Assembly: GCF_025962655.1 (NCBI RefSeq)
Contig: NZ_JAGFPE010000003.1
Coordinates: 496,001 to 560,000 of the forward strand
DNA length: 64,000 nt
Direction of reading: 5' to 3'
Source of the DNA: Candidatus Symbiopectobacterium sp. NZEC151
GTDB taxonomy: Bacteria > Pseudomonadota > Gammaproteobacteria > Enterobacterales > Enterobacteriaceae
The position numbers were made by a program, and so were the translations under genes. Of the stretch, positions 63,762-64,000 are shown piece after piece. The notes under the pieces are model-generated. The model had not been told where the DNA came from, made no database searches, and saw only the letters and a program-made list of their open reading frames with translations. Position 1 is the first letter of the stretch. Each line of letters opens with the position of its first letter.

Positions 63762-64000
63762 CTAGAAAAGCTCGATACCCAGTAAATAGCCATTTACTTT
63801 GTCTACACAAACATTCACAGGAAGATGGAGTATTTTGGCTATTCTGGCTGTACTGGAAAACTGATCTCGATACCCTTGCTCTTCGTTCTCTTTTAATATT
63901 GTTTTATACCATTCATCATTTACTTTTATCTTAAATCCATAATTTGTTTCAGATATCGTTGTTGATATAAAATACTCCTTTATATGTTCACCCTTGAGCA
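63762..64000 (-). CDS. Unknown AT-rich gene, C-terminal 79 codons (runs off the right edge)
   Basis: The minus-strand frame is open from the window edge to a TAG at 63762-63764, giving LKGEHIKEYFISTTISETNY and on to NVCVDKVNGYLLGIELF. The codon use and base composition are AT-rich, unlike the neighbouring fis and dusB genes. I do not recognise the family. The small, charged, AT-rich character is like immunity or antitoxin proteins of mobile islands, but that is only a guess. Confidence 0.6.
   Translation of the reverse strand, partial: LKGEHIKEYFISTTISETNYGFKIKVNDEWYKTILKENEEQGYRDQFSSTARIAKILHLPVNVCVDKVNGYLLGIELF

Overview
The window is a chromosomal segment of an enterobacterium (order Enterobacterales). 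Nearly every gene has a close, full-length counterpart in Escherichia coli, in blocks kept in the same internal order. The mix of blocks (msrPQ next to csrD, pmbA and tldD flanking the aae genes, an alginate-lyase-family gene beside mtgA) resembles Pectobacteriaceae such as Dickeya, Pectobacterium, Brenneria or Sodalis relatives more than E. coli itself. That genus-level idea is inference from gene order and protein similarity; no rRNA is present to test it. Base composition is moderately GC-rich except for two AT-rich genes described below.

Layout, left to right. (1) 1-5562, minus strand: end of an alginate-lyase-family gene, mtgA, elbB, the sRNA gene arcZ (plus strand), the redox sensor kinase gene arcB, and a radical SAM gene (yhcC). 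(2) 5563-12126, plus: a long leader and the glutamate synthase operon gltBD. (3) 12278-16523, minus: a GFA-family enzyme, the stringent starvation genes sspA-sspB, ribosomal genes rplM-rpsI, and zapE. (4) 16759-19960, plus: zapG and the periplasmic proteases degQ and degS. (5) 20007-24828, minus: murA, ibaG and the mlaFEDCB phospholipid transporter. (6) 25132-33286, plus: yrbG, kdsD, kdsC, lptC, lptA, lptB, rpoN, hpf, ptsN, rapZ, npr, which links lipopolysaccharide precursor synthesis and export to nitrogen-PTS regulation. (7) 33575-43400: rnk, a small unknown gene, pmbA, darP, the aaeXAB efflux genes with their regulator aaeR, an AT-rich putative type III effector gene, and tldD. (8) 43469-54598, minus: yhdP, rng, yhdE, mreD, mreC, mreB, csrD (cell shape and RNA turnover). 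(9) 54885-63633, plus: msrP-msrQ, aroQ, accB-accC, yhdT, panF, prmA, a 272-bp hairpin-rich repeat, then dusB-fis. (10) 63762-64000, minus: the 3' end of an AT-rich unknown gene.

Much of the window serves the cell envelope: peptidoglycan precursor and polymerisation enzymes (murA, mtgA), outer-membrane lipid asymmetry (mla, yhdP), LPS (kdsD, kdsC, lpt), envelope stress proteolysis (degQ, degS), morphology (mreBCD) and division accessory factors (zapE, zapG). The rest is central metabolism (gltBD, accBC, aroQ, panF), translation (rplM, rpsI, hpf, prmA, dusB, darP) and global regulation (arcB, arcZ, sspA, rpoN, csrD, fis).

The strongest candidate for something undescribed is the gene at 41045-41905. 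Its first roughly 90 residues resemble the shared translocation domain of Salmonella SPI-2 effectors (SseJ/SifA type, with an LWxKIxxWF motif), followed by a C-terminal half I do not recognise. Other points of interest are a 23-codon mini-ORF locked by ATGA overlaps between kdsC and lptC, a loop insertion in DegS beside its activation arginine, and two non-coding palindromic repeat elements. No tRNA, rRNA, CRISPR array, transposase or prophage gene was found.
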